From Ophiura sarsii (taxonomy: Eukaryota; Echinodermata; Ophiuroidea; Amphilepidida; Ophiuridae), in NCBI GenBank assembly GCA_035610835.1, contig CM069452.1, positions 11,481,283 through 11,545,282 on the forward strand: 64,000 nucleotides of DNA. The letters are read 5' to 3'. Of this stretch, positions 38,001 through 45,100 are shown piece by piece (positions within the stretch are counted from its first letter, which is position 1; each line of letters opens with the position of its first letter). The notes beneath the pieces were generated by a model, which saw only the letters and a program-made list of their open reading frames with translations, made no database searches and was not told where the DNA came from. A program made the translations under genes and the position numbers.

Positions 38001-38772
38001 GTCTCGGACACACCCCTTGTATTTAATTGGCTACAAGTACCTATGACATCATTTTGGCTAGTGAGCTCCCCCAGATATAGTGCTGGGAGATATCAAGCTT
38101 CCCAACACCAAAATCACCAACTGCCCTTCATCTCTTCAACAAACATCATAATTTGCTTAATTCAAACAGGAAATCAAACTTAAACCTTTCCCCAGCAGAT
38201 TTTTATTCCATTGGAACAATTATTTTGGGTTTCAAACATGAAAAATAGTGAATTTATTACGCATTTTGTCTTGGTGGCCATGTTTGCCCACTTTATCAGG
38301 GGCCGAATTTGGCCACCTGATAGGATTGAATTAATACTTGAAAAAATTGATGAAAATATCCGACCATCCGCGACAAAATATGTTTATCTTACATTTATGT
38401 TGATTATAGGGAGTAATGACTACATTTAAAATTTATGTTTAAAAAACCACCTTCATTTATCATTCATGATCGTCCAATTCCACTGAATCACATGCAATGC
38501 GGCAATGCCAATCCAAGAATCATCATGCATAGAATTCAATAGGCCAAGCTTTTCAATTGATTGAGTTGACTTGTGCAGTTGTGAAAACACACTAAGTAAA
38601 CGTGCATATGTTAGGTGTTTAAATGAACTGTTGTCCTAAATTAATGATTCAGTCTTATCCTCCATCTTAGTAATACCTATTTGTCTACTTTAAAATATTA
38701 TAATCAAACTGTATTCCCTAAATTTAGATGTTTAAAAACAGTCTACGTACCTTGTCGAGAAGTGGCAGCCAT
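4923..38772 (-). CDS. SF3B1: SF3B1, splicing factor 3B subunit 1 (whole gene, 21 coding exons)
   Basis: Core U2 snRNP protein that clamps the branch-site helix with PHF5A and SF3B6 in the nucleus. I joined 21 exons, all with GT-AG borders and matching phases (4143 nt, 1380 residues; human is 1304). Order: N-terminal segment with TP/TPG repeats and RWD motifs (U2AF-ligand-like, residues ~80-447); the SF3B6-binding segment ([15 protein letters not shown], then [15 protein letters not shown]); then a HEAT-repeat solenoid to the C-terminus. From the HEAT domain on, numbering is human + 76 without a gap: R701, H738, K742, K776, R1150 and V1154 match human R625, H662, K666, K700, R1074 and V1078. 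The start is chosen because exon 1 (MAATSRQ) ends in phase 1 and restores GAA-ATT-GAG at exon 2, aligning with the human N-terminus; the context AAAAATGG is favourable. Divergent neighbour: COQ10. I found no clear polyadenylation signal just after the stop. Confidence 0.97.
5761..5977 (-). CDS. SF3B1: SF3B1 exon 20
   Basis: Codes [20 protein letters not shown] to [10 protein letters not shown]. Corresponds to human [21 protein letters not shown]. Phase 2 in, 0 out. Confidence 0.97.
6608..6880 (-). CDS. SF3B1: SF3B1 exon 19
   Basis: Codes [20 protein letters not shown] to [10 protein letters not shown] plus two bases of Arg. HEAT repeats; strong pyrimidine-rich acceptor cctcccacag. Separated from exon 18 by a 3.5-kb intron containing three TIR elements. 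Confidence 0.97.
7006..7256. mobile_element. 251-bp MITE with TA flanks, SF3B1 intron 18
   Basis: TIR of 34 bp starting TGTGACGCGATCAAGAGGAA and ending GAGTCGGATGTCG, with perfect or near-perfect inverse at 7223-7256. TA on both sides (7004-7005, 7257-7258), as for Tc1/mariner-derived MITEs. Confidence 0.9.
7379..9336. mobile_element. 1.96-kb non-autonomous TIR element, SF3B1 intron 18
   Basis: Ends GGGGGCTGTCAAGTGTCA and its inverse (one mismatch), flanked by TTAA at 7375-7378 and 9337-9340. Small open frames inside show no recognisable domain. TTAA suggests a piggyBac-type mobiliser, although the ends are GGGGG rather than CCC. Confidence 0.8.
9419..9641. mobile_element. 223-bp MITE, SF3B1 intron 18
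   Basis: TIR of about 31 bp (GTTAGACCGGGTCTAAATGA ... GAATAGTCC) inverted at 9611-9641. A fragment of the same end occurs at 54495-54525 in COQ10 intron 4. Confidence 0.8.
10386..10571 (-). CDS. SF3B1: SF3B1 exon 18 (pladienolide-site residues)
   Basis: Codes [20 protein letters not shown] to [13 protein letters not shown]1150 and V1154 (in [10 protein letters not shown]) correspond to human R1074 and V1078, whose substitutions give resistance to SF3B-targeting drugs such as pladienolide; both are the sensitive residues here. Phase 2 in and out. Confidence 0.97.
11032..11261. mobile_element. MITE family member 1 (ATAGTTTGATCAG), SF3B1 intron 17
   Basis: TIR ATAGTTTGATCAGCTCCAAA and inverted end; internal TTGGATTACTTTTG and GAGATAAAAA blocks are shared with the copy at 56671-56894. 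A fragment of the TIR also occurs near 1035. Confidence 0.85.
11343..11521 (-). CDS. SF3B1: SF3B1 exon 17
   Basis: Codes [20 protein letters not shown] to [10 protein letters not shown] plus two bases of the next Arg codon (phase 2). Near-identical to human. Confidence 0.97.
11962..12144 (-). CDS. SF3B1: SF3B1 exon 16
   Basis: Sixty-one codons, [20 protein letters not shown] to [12 protein letters not shown] repeats, phase 0 on both sides. Confidence 0.97.
12588..12809 (-). CDS. SF3B1: SF3B1 exon 15
   Basis: Codes [20 protein letters not shown] to [16 protein letters not shown] repeats, phase 0 on both sides, donor GAG|gtatgt. Minor substitutions relative to human ([10 protein letters not shown] for ADIDHKLEEQ). 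Confidence 0.97.
13175..13303. mobile_element. Short foldback element, SF3B1 intron 14
   Basis: Arms AGAGAATAATGACTGCATAAC and inverse GTTAAGCAGTCATTATTCTC around a ~75-bp loop. Confidence 0.6.
13442..13599. mobile_element. hAT-type MITE with perfect 8-bp target duplication
   Basis: 158 bp with 15-bp TIR CAGCCCTCAAATTAA and CCCTCATT repeated exactly at 13434-13441 and 13600-13607. CAG...CTG ends plus an 8-bp duplication place it in the hAT superfamily. Lies in SF3B1 intron 14. Confidence 0.92.
13982..14254 (-). CDS. SF3B1: SF3B1 exon 14
   Basis: Ninety-one codons, [20 protein letters not shown] to [17 protein letters not shown] repeats; near-identical to human, with [15 protein letters not shown] replacing VEANYIKTEILPPFF. 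Phase 0 on both sides. Confidence 0.97.
14255..15144. other. SF3B1 intron 13
   Basis: 0.9 kb between exons 13 and 14; no repeat or gene recognised. Confidence 0.7.
15145..15290 (-). CDS. SF3B1: SF3B1 exon 13 (hotspot K776 = human K700)
   Basis: Codes [20 protein letters not shown] through [17 protein letters not shown]776 equals human K700, the commonest hotspot. There is no methionine-started frame here; found by homology, acceptor tttctccag and donor AAG|gtaaga. Phase 1 in, 0 out. Confidence 0.96.
15845..15918 (+). ncRNA. tRNA-like Pol III promoter, unit 1
   Basis: A box TGGTTTAGTGG at 15851 (fits TRGYNNARNGG) and B box GGATCGAATCC at 15895, 44 bp apart as in tRNA genes. The sequence GGGCCGTGG...CCCGGCAGG is tRNA-derived in style but has no proper cloverleaf that I can complete; not a functional tRNA. 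Confidence 0.7.
16161..16234 (+). ncRNA. tRNA-like Pol III promoter, unit 2
   Basis: A box TGGCTTAGTGG and B box GGATCGAATCC with the same spacing as unit 1; this copy fits the tRNA A-box consensus slightly better. Confidence 0.7.
16627..16984 (-). CDS. SF3B1: SF3B1 exon 12 (hotspot residues R701, H738, K742)
   Basis: Codes [20 protein letters not shown] to LVEIIEHG. Contains [12 protein letters not shown] (R701, human R625) and [12 protein letters not shown] (H738 and K742, human H662 and K666), the residues next to the branch-helix path that are recurrently mutated in human cancers. Ends in phase 1. Confidence 0.97.
16985..17490. other. SF3B1 intron 11
   Basis: 0.5 kb of AT-rich sequence; nothing recognised. 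Confidence 0.7.
17491..17772 (-). CDS. SF3B1: SF3B1 exon 11 (first HEAT repeats)
   Basis: Ninety-four codons from [20 protein letters not shown] to [10 protein letters not shown]. From [19 protein letters not shown] onward it is almost identical to human and begins the HEAT solenoid. Phase 0 on both sides. Confidence 0.97.
18207..18410 (-). CDS. SF3B1: SF3B1 exon 10 (SF3B6-binding segment, part 2)
   Basis: Codes [18 protein letters not shown], then [16 protein letters not shown], a variable stretch [14 protein letters not shown], and [18 protein letters not shown]. Phase 0 on both sides, donor TTG|gtaagt. Confidence 0.96.
18833..18951 (-). CDS. SF3B1: SF3B1 exon 9 (SF3B6-binding segment, part 1)
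   Basis: Codes [20 protein letters not shown] and [20 protein letters not shown], nearly identical to the human SF3B6 (p14)-binding region. Acceptor accaacag, donor AAG|gtaaaa. Confidence 0.96.
19413..19676 (-). CDS. SF3B1: SF3B1 exon 8
   Basis: Codes [20 protein letters not shown] onward through [16 protein letters not shown] to MVTPSST; matches human [13 protein letters not shown] and [13 protein letters not shown]. Phase 1 in, phase 1 out, donor ACAG|gtgagt. Confidence 0.95.
20163..20523 (-). CDS. SF3B1: SF3B1 exon 7 (expanded TPG repeat exon)
   Basis: One hundred and twenty codons dominated by [14 protein letters not shown] repeats: 18 TPG motifs, with [16 protein letters not shown] and KNRWDETP interspersed. 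TP sites in this part of SF3B1 are known phosphorylation sites. Acceptor atcaaag is weak; donor AGAG|gtaatt. The repeat units are 12-15 bp at DNA level, so length may vary among alleles. Confidence 0.93.
20993..21184 (-). CDS. SF3B1: SF3B1 exon 6 (RWD/ULM segment)
   Basis: Sixty-four codons including [11 protein letters not shown], a basic patch [11 protein letters not shown] (U2AF-ligand-motif-like tryptophan in a basic context) and [11 protein letters not shown]. Phase 0 on both sides. Confidence 0.95.
21830..21903 (-). CDS. SF3B1: SF3B1 exon 5
   Basis: Codes [20 protein letters not shown] to GKQE, phase 1 in and phase 0 out, acceptor tatacag and donor GAG|gtgaga. It has no internal start usable as an open frame; assigned by homology to GKTPDPKMNARTYMDVMREQ and by phase. 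Confidence 0.93.
21904..25996. other. SF3B1 intron 4 (4.1 kb)
   Basis: Apart from the minisatellite at 23623-23800 I see only AT-rich unique sequence, without recognisable genes or elements. Confidence 0.8.
23623..23800. repeat. 45-bp minisatellite, SF3B1 intron 4
   Basis: Four copies of ATGATAATCCCACGCAAAAA followed by CCAGACTTTC.ATTCAATTTT, at 23623, 23669, 23713 and 23758. Confidence 0.9.
25997..26114 (-). CDS. SF3B1: SF3B1 exon 4
   Basis: Codes [20 protein letters not shown] through [11 protein letters not shown], matching human [19 protein letters not shown]. Ends in phase 1, donor GATG|gtaggt. Confidence 0.95.
26115..27158. other. SF3B1 intron 3
   Basis: About 1.0 kb of AT-rich sequence in which I see no gene or repeat family. 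Confidence 0.7.
27159..27251 (-). CDS. SF3B1: SF3B1 exon 3
   Basis: Thirty-one codons, [19 protein letters not shown] to EAQEAGK, phase 0 on both sides, acceptor tttatacag and donor AAA|gtaagt. Corresponds to the acidic DDDDDYSSS region of the human protein. Confidence 0.92.
27765..27982 (-). CDS. SF3B1: SF3B1 exon 2
   Basis: Codes [18 protein letters not shown] onward to ANEADD, equivalent to the human EDIEAQIREIQ segment. Acceptor ttacattcag, donor GAT|gtaagt, ends in phase 0. The middle ([15 protein letters not shown]) is less conserved. Confidence 0.92.
29462..29960. repeat. Tandem ~180-bp repeat near the left end of element A
   Basis: Two clear units beginning ATTTACAGTTAATCCAAAA (29465 and 29648) with shared TCGCTT-AAAAAAATT, TTGCATTTT.CCAGAAAAATG and TTTCAGTCATTTT, plus a third, weaker unit around 29870-29960. 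Confidence 0.75.
30841..31003. mobile_element. Possible small hAT-like MITE inside element A
   Basis: Imperfect TIRs CAGGGGTAGCACTAGG and the complement of AGTAGCGCTATCCCTG, with TACATG on both sides. The target duplication is not exact, so the call is weak. Confidence 0.4.
31231..31336. repeat. Two poly-C tracts in SF3B1 intron 1
   Basis: C runs of about 15 at 31231 and 31320 inside element A, beside a long A-rich segment (31370-31700). Confidence 0.85.
31721..32240 (+). repeat. Left subterminal repeats of piggyBac (109-bp tandem unit)
   Basis: About ten copies of GTTGGATTTTGTTGGAT followed by ATRGTGG-like bases, the outermost one inverted. The middle consists of a 109-bp unit repeated three times (ACAATTAATTTGTAATG at 31921, 32030 and 32139), each unit holding two copies of the motif. 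Confidence 0.9.
32568..32600 (+). repeat. (GTGTTA)n microsatellite in the piggyBac element
   Basis: Four to five units of GTTAGT/GTGTTA in a row, within the piggyBac 5' region. Confidence 0.7.
32793..33015 (+). promoter_or_regulatory. Cluster of five E2F-like sites upstream of the transposase
   Basis: GGCGGGAAA or one-base variants at 32793, 32833 (GGCGGGAGA), 32872 (AGCGGGAAA), 32941 and 33007, several within a repeated GCTAAATGGGCGGGAAAG unit. This is the classical E2F motif (TTTCCCGCC). The last site is 50 bp upstream of the TATA box. Regulation by E2F is inferred. Confidence 0.55.
33065..33071 (+). promoter_or_regulatory. TATA box of the piggyBac transposase gene
   Basis: TATAAAA within GGGTATAAAAGGGC. 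There is no ATG between here and the exon-1 start codon at 33233, which supports both the promoter and the start choice. Confidence 0.7.
33233..36462 (+). CDS. piggyBac transposase (two exons: 33233-33266, 33920-36462)
   Basis: DDE-class transposase that cuts and pastes at TTAA without leaving a footprint. The first ATG after the TATA box is at 33233; exon 1 codes [11 protein letters not shown] (donor CATG|gtatgt) and joins in phase at ttcag|GAATTC to give 858 residues; starting inside exon 2 is the alternative. Domains: Lys-rich N-terminus (~20-100), a long Ser/Glu/Asp-rich disordered region (~130-290), then the catalytic core with D482 (VSIDEAM), D559 (LYTDRLYTS), D694 and D697 ([10 protein letters not shown]). 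A C-terminal cysteine cluster (C813, C816, C835, C838, C843, C849) resembles the piggyBac cysteine-rich domain that binds end repeats. No stop or frameshift is seen, so the gene may be active or recently so. Confidence 0.95.
36577..36955. repeat. Tandem repeats and A-rich tract 3' of the transposase
   Basis: About three degenerate ~115-bp units marked by GGCAAAGACTTATT and TTCACTTTTTATACACTT, followed by an A-rich tract with scattered C (36820-36950). Probably the 3' UTR and downstream spacer of the transposase gene. Confidence 0.6.
37280..37530 (+). repeat. Right subterminal repeats of piggyBac
   Basis: Five copies of GTTGGATTYTGTTGGAT (near 37281, 37326, 37371, 37459 and 37503) and one inverted copy near 37441, mirroring the left end. 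Likely binding sites that define the element end. Confidence 0.85.
38751..38772 (-). CDS. SF3B1: SF3B1 exon 1 (start codon)
   Basis: Codes MAATSRQ and ends in phase 1 at a good donor (CAAG|gtacgt). The start overlaps AAAATGGCTGCC, which resembles a YY1 site. Too short to appear as an open frame; assigned by phase, donor and match to the conserved N-terminus. It is separated from exon 2 by a 10.8-kb intron. Confidence 0.85.
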
Positions 38773-39044
38773 TTTTACCGAACGTTTTGATCTATGATTT
38801 CGGATACATTCGGTAATTTCCGGTTGAATCCGATGATTATAACACACTTTTAAAGGCGGAGTTCAAATTTTCTATCACGGCATAACGTATTCAAAAAGAC
38901 ATTGCCAGGAAACGATGCTTTTATGACCTTACGAATGTTGACCTCACTGAACTGCTGTGTTTGTATTTTATGACGTAAAATTTCGCCGGTACATGTAATA
39001 GTTTGACGAAAGGTCGGAATCCCGGCAAATATCCATAAAATATA
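38773..39044. promoter_or_regulatory. Bidirectional promoter and 5' UTRs of SF3B1 and COQ10
   Basis: Only 272 bp separate the two divergent start codons, so both transcription starts and 5' UTRs must lie here or in unseen upstream noncoding exons. Visible motifs: TTCCGG (ETS-type) near 38818, two TGACCT nuclear-receptor half-sites near 38924 and 38940, and a CRE-like TGACGTAA at 38971. No TATA box is obvious. The motifs are seen; their use is inferred. Confidence 0.75.
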
Positions 39045-39133
39045 ATGGCTCTAAATTGTAAAACTGTTGCGATGTTCACTCAAAGATCGTTACAGAGAAT
39101 CAGGACAGAAACTAAGTGTTTTGGCTTGTATAG
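39045..39133 (+). CDS. COQ10: COQ10 exon 1 (mitochondrial presequence)
   Basis: Codes [20 protein letters not shown] and TETKCFGLY, then two bases of an Arg codon; donor TATAG|gtaagt. Basic and Ser/Thr-rich as expected for mitochondrial import. Its phase (2) fits exon 2 exactly. Too short for ORF detection; assigned by phase, donor and position opposite SF3B1. Confidence 0.82.
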
Positions 39134-42100
39134 GTAAGTCAGGTTAAGGCCTAAATCCTGGGTCTAAAACCGGTCGGTAATAAAATAATAAACATTATAA
39201 GCTCAATCCTAGCAGGTGGCCAAATTCGGCCACTAATAAAGTGGGCAAACATGGCCACCAAGACAAAATGCGTAATAAATTCACTATTTTTCATATTTGA
39301 AACTCAAAACAATTGTTCCAATGGAATAAAAATCTGTTGGGGAAAGGTTTAAGTTTGATTTCATGTTTGAATTAAGCAAATTATGATGTTTGTTGAAGAG
39401 ATGACACTTCAGAGCAGTTGGTGATTTTGGTGTTGGGAGGCTTGATATCTCCCAGCACTATATCTGGGGGAGCTCACTAGCCAAAATGATGTCATAGGTA
39501 CTTGTAGCCAATTAAATACAAGGGGTGTGTGAGGGGTGTGTCCGAGACATCCACTCAGCATCAAGCAAAAGTTTTGTCTATTGTATAAAAGTTTTAGTAG
39601 TGATGGGCACAACGGTACCATAATGATTTTTGTGATAGAAATAGGTGGAGTGTATACTCTCATCCCTATTGAATTGTGTATGAATATTGATGTCTATCAA
39701 GGGGAGTATGTGGCCAATGATATGCTGGGTTTCATGACAACCAGTTATGCATGGGTTAGGGACAACCAAACCAATCAGCTTTGAGAAAAAAAGTTTGTGG
39801 ATATCCTAAAATAGTGATGGGCTAAATTTTATTTTTTCTCTCTCTCTTTTTCTTTCTTTTTGGGATTTTTGAAGAATTATTTAGATATATTTATTGTCAT
39901 GAGTGTGGATTAGTTTTTTGGGGGTGTTTTTGTGTTGATATATTTCTGTTTTGGGTGTGATTATGTTGTTTTAATGGCTTTTTTAAAGGTATTTTATTGT
40001 TGTTTTCTTGTTCAGTTTTTTTTATTTTTTATTTTTGTCTATATTAACTTTATTTATTTATTCATTAATTTATTTATGTATTGGGTCATTCCGTGTCAAA
40101 TCAACCAATTTTCTAAAAAGTTCCCAGGTGACCCTCTCAGATTTTGATGATACTTCATCAGATTAATGGACTATGGCAAAAATTAACACATGCAAAAAAG
40201 TAAAATCATACTCCATGTCGTTTTCCAGATATGGCCCGTTGAAATATGGTCGAGAACGGGGTTTTTTAACTCAAGATTCGCGAAAAGTCATATTTGTAAT
40301 ATCGTCCGACTTTGGAAGCTTATATTTCAGTCTTCGCACTAGGTAGAAAGCTGAAAGTTGGTATTCTAACTTACTTGTGGCCATATTTCAAGAATCGGAC
40401 CTCAAATCAACTGTATCACCTTTACTTTTTATGATATTGCCCCCCAAAGTAGCCACTCCATTCAGCCGGAAGTGTTTTTTTGGATTTGGGGGGTCATGCT
40501 GTGACCCCATGGGGGGTCACATGAATCCCATATTGCATATGAGTAATCTAGGGTCACATGTCTATAGCCACAAGCAAGTATAAACTCATCAATGTATTTA
40601 TAAAAAAAATGGCATGGCTCCAAAGTTGGGTCCAGGTGAAAAAATGTCGAAAATACCCCCTCCGTCTTGTCAATGGTTGACCCCGCGACGAGTTGAAACA
40701 TTTTTTGAGATTTGCACCAGTTGAACATATGTATCATATCTACTTGTAAACCAAATTTCAGCTCTGGTTCTCAACTCCTTCATGGTAATGCCGAATTTTC
40801 ATTTTTTTTTAAATTGGGGTATTTTGCCCATTTTCTATGTATCATGACTGCTGAATTTGGCAACCCATTTTAGATTTTGTTTGTGTGGAAGCGCTACTTT
40901 TGGATTAACTGTACATACTGGCAAATATGCCCACTTAGCGGCCATATTTGCCAGTGCACTGGCAAATTTGCCAGGGCTGGGGAATTCGGCCACCTGCTAG
41001 GAATGAGCTTAATATCTCATGATCTTGTAGACAGTAGTTTTGGCAGTTGTCAACAAAATGTAAATGAGTGATGTTGTCAAAAAAACAGAAGAAAACAACA
41101 GAAACTATGTATGCTGTGGATGGCTTGGTGGACATCCCATTACTATACTCTGTTTGTAGTACAGGAAACCCATACGTTGGTGTTTTGTTTTTTTCCCTAC
41201 CAACGTATGGGGAAATTGTATAGGTGATTACGGACCTTCAATTTGCCGTTGACAACAAAGCATCAAAATCAAGTCTACGCTCTACTCGACCATACAGAAG
41301 AACGTTCCTAGTGACCATGAGAGGCTGTGTAAGCGACCGTTGTTTACATGAGCAATATTTCCGAAATTCGTAAAATGTTTCACTCAATTTTCACAAGACG
41401 TTCAAACGTGGTTAGACGTCCCATTCATATTACATAATTACAATAGATACAATAGACTGCAATTGTCCTTTGTTTGGTGTCTTTCAAATCGTTATAATCT
41501 AGGCCACTTGACGCGACATGATGGTGGATATTGACATGGTTGATCGATAATTTCGTCATGACCGTGTAATCAGGAGAGGTAGGATACTATTATTGACAAA
41601 GCGTACCGCCCTCTATTAAAAATGATCATTGTAAGTAGTTGGATGATGATGGCATTCATATCAAGCACCTCAGCCGATTATTATTTGCCAGCATATACAT
41701 GTATGGTTTTATTAAATGAGCAGATCAGACACTTGACAATCTTGTGACACTTGATGTCAAAATCGAGTTCAGCTAAATACAAGGGGGTATAGCATATAGG
41801 TCCTAAACAGATGCAATATTGTAAAAACTCAAAAGTTATGATTTGTCAAAATGGCACTGGCCCCAAAACATGTGTCGCAAAGTCATATCTTAATGTTTTG
41901 TGTTCTATTTTTAAAATGATCGCCCTTTGTCTTTTTTTCTATGAGGCTATCTATGATGCAACCTGAAATTTAAGTCTGATGAATTCTATTATAGGGATAG
42001 AAATGTTTGATATCTGAGCCATAGGTATTCAATTCATTTCATGTAATAAGGTGAAACTTATCCCAACTGAAAGTGGGAGATGAAAAGAGGGGGGGGGGGG

Positions 42101-45100
42101 GGGGGGGTGAGAGTTGAGGGGGGTGAGAATTGGAGAAATTAATTTCAGTTATATTAAAACTTTCCATGCGGCAAGCGTCTGCAGACGACATTCCAAAATT
42201 GCATAAAATGTTTCAAAAATATCAAAATTATTGAATCCCGCCCGTTACTATATAATTATAAGTACAAACATGCCTAGTTTAAGTTGGAACAAGTGCTTGT
42301 TGCCAGGATGATTGAAAATCATAAACTAACTCAGTATCAATTTCGAACTTAAATTAGTGATAAAACCACCTCCCGATATTTGAAAAGAATTCCCGCAGAT
42401 TGCAAAATTTAATTTCAATTATTAAAGTTGAATCCGGGCCTGCCTTGGTTGAAACATGACGTCATCGTCATCACATTTTAGTGGCTCGCAAAATTAGATA
42501 GTCTATCGCGATCGTGTAATCGATAACTGGATAAATTGGTCTACTAGCGCAAATCATGAAGTTGAAGAGGATTTGTATTGTGACAACATAGGAAGATTGC
42601 AGTCTATTGTATCCATTGTAATATGAATGGGACGTCTAACCACGTTTGAACGTCTTGTCAATTTTCAGACTTTGACCTGTAAAAAACATGTGAAAACTTG
42701 CATTATGTGTAAATATGATAACATGAGTATGTAGAGGAATCACTTTGTCAAATATTCTGTTCGATGGTAATATTTCACGGGAGTACAAAAAGAGTTACAT
42801 TTTGGCCGTTTTGGTGATGGTGCAATCTGAATTTGTTTGAATTCACGTAGTTTGTGGTCAACGGCATATGACGTCACTCCGTATAATCACCTATAGCAAG
42901 AAACTGTCAATTTGATTTGCTGTATAAAGTGAATGGTGTGGTACTGGAATGATTGGAGGGTGAATTACAGCAAAACTGCATTCCCGTTGATTTTCATACT
43001 AGCTACGCACCTTCATAAAGTTCTCATCTTTCTTTCCAGCCACTTTTTAAAACATGAAAATGCTAAATTATTCCATATTTAATCATAATTCCCCGCCGTG
43101 TAAACGCAATGGCAGAATTTTTGGCATAATTCTGTTATACCCTTCACACCAACATCGGTTAGTATGCGTCGTTCTTAAAAAATCACGCACTATGAATACC
43201 CTGTGAAGGGTATAACAGAATTACTCCAAATTTTTTTATAGACATTTCGTGATTATCGCGTCTCATCCCCAATTGCAAAATAACAAACGTCTATATACGC
43301 TACGCACACCACTTGAGAACTAACGAAAATATTAAATGAGACTATTTATTAATAAAACATGGCGCCGATTTCGATAAACATCGTTAGTGCCGTTAAGTGA
43401 ATGGGCTTAGAATTTCACCTTAAATTTCAAGGGAATAGTGCATTTATACAAAATGTTATAGGAATGGCAAGATAGATGAGAAAGAGTAGATATGAACAAG
43501 CACAAAGAAGTGTGTTTTTGAGCTCTGGTAAGCGATACAGAAATTACAACAAAAATCATATTTAGAAGGAGTCATACTTAGGATGGGGACAGATAGTGAA
43601 ACATGCAAAATACCCTATGATGAATAATACCAACTGATGACAAATATCACTAAGTATGATTTGTTGTACTACTCTGTTTGGCCATCTCGAGACAGTGACG
43701 TAACCGCGTATTCTTGCATCACAGACACATAACGCGTGTGCATACTCGCGGCGCTGGCGTACAAACACGAGCGTTGAAAGGCGGAAGATACACACGCGTG
43801 CGTAAAAGCTGCGCCTGTTCAGTTATGTCACTGTCTCGAGATGGCCAAACAGAGTATAGACTACGTCCAGCCCAGCAGGGGAACAATCAAAAATTCACTC
43901 AAGTCACGTCACAAGGCCAGAGGCTGAGCCTTCCAACTTCCAAGATTCATTCTTCGACTTCGTGTAGACCTGTAATTATGTATTGGGCAGGCCAGAGATT
44001 GGAACAAGCTCCCTCATGAAATTGTCATCAGGCAGTCTCTAGAAACATTTAGGAACAAGCTTCGGCAGCTTAAATAATGTAATTTAATTTTAATTAATAA
44101 TATACCGTATATCCACATGCAGCGCGCAAGTTAGCGTGATGTGTCCAGAAGGACATTTTGCTGACGAAACGATGGAGATGGAGTGTAATATAATTGGTCA
44201 TGACATGATTCAACATCATTGGTATTAAGGCCTCCCCATACTCCACCAACGCTGCAACGCTTGCGCTCTGACACATGCGTAATAGTGCCCATTACAAAAC
44301 CAAAACACCGCTCGATCGGGAAAGCGTTTTCCGATAATTCGATCAGCCTACGCTTTGGGTGAAAGCGGCGAACGCTCGGGCCAACGCTGAAGTTGAATTC
44401 AGGTCAACTTTGTAGCGTTGACGCTGTCCACGGACCAATCAGCAACCAGGACAGTTCACACTTTGCCGGACTTTTGACGTCACATTTTTTTTCTTGAGCT
44501 CCCATTCATGAAAATGCAGCCGAAATAGGCGAATCACAGGCAAATCAGGCTATTTTTGCTGATGGAATGATATTGTGTATGTCAAGGTATATGTTTATAC
44601 AGTAGGCCTAAGGAAGTTTGTTGCGATGTTGATGCCTGTGATGTGCTAGAAATACAAATTTACGGCGTTTTGTGAGGTAGTTTGGTCGTCTGTTCCCCAG
44701 AACACCATACATGTAGGCTCCGCCCACAGCGTTGACGCATTTGCTGATTTGGTCGAGCGTTGACCAACGCTAGCGTTCGGCGTAGATTCCCAATGAGCGG
44801 CAGAGCGTTGGTACATTTTGTGACAAGCGTAGCGTGACAACGCTTGCGCTCAGCGTTGCAGCGTTGGTGGAGTATGGGGAGGCCTTTATTGTTTCCATCC
44901 GATGAAAAATAAGAAAACTAGCATACTTTTTGTAAAACCATGTGATGTCATTTACTGGTTTGTACAATTTGTCAAGGTGTGTACATGGACCAGAGTAAAT
45001 AACACGGTTTACGTTTCAATAAGGTTTATCGCGAATCGAAAAAGAGCCATTGATTTTCCTTTTCTGTTGCATTGTGGGATCGCAAAAGTGCAAAATCTGC

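Larger units (their letters stand above)
29373..38331. mobile_element. TIR element A in SF3B1 intron 1, interrupted by piggyBac
   Basis: Ends ATTCATTCCTAGCAGGTGGCC at 29373 and its complement at 38331, flanked by TA. Without the piggyBac insertion it is about 3.1 kb. The end motif CCTAGCAGGTGGCCRAATTC is shared with element B. It has no recognisable transposase, so it is non-autonomous; a Tc1/mariner-like TA target is only suggestive. The segment 37562-38331 (plus about 31600-31710) is a near-identical inverted copy of 39200-40083. Confidence 0.8.
27983..38750. other. SF3B1 intron 1 (10.8 kb)
   Basis: Contains element A and the antisense piggyBac. The part 27983-29372 is AT-rich with nothing recognised beyond a short inverted repeat around 29227-29275 (GCGAGAATCC). 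The part 38334-38750, next to exon 1, is unique-looking. Confidence 0.8.

Noticed and set aside
39409..39784. Short frames in element B that also exist in element A
   Set aside because: Shared only because the two DNA arms are near-identical; no codon-level signal or homology.
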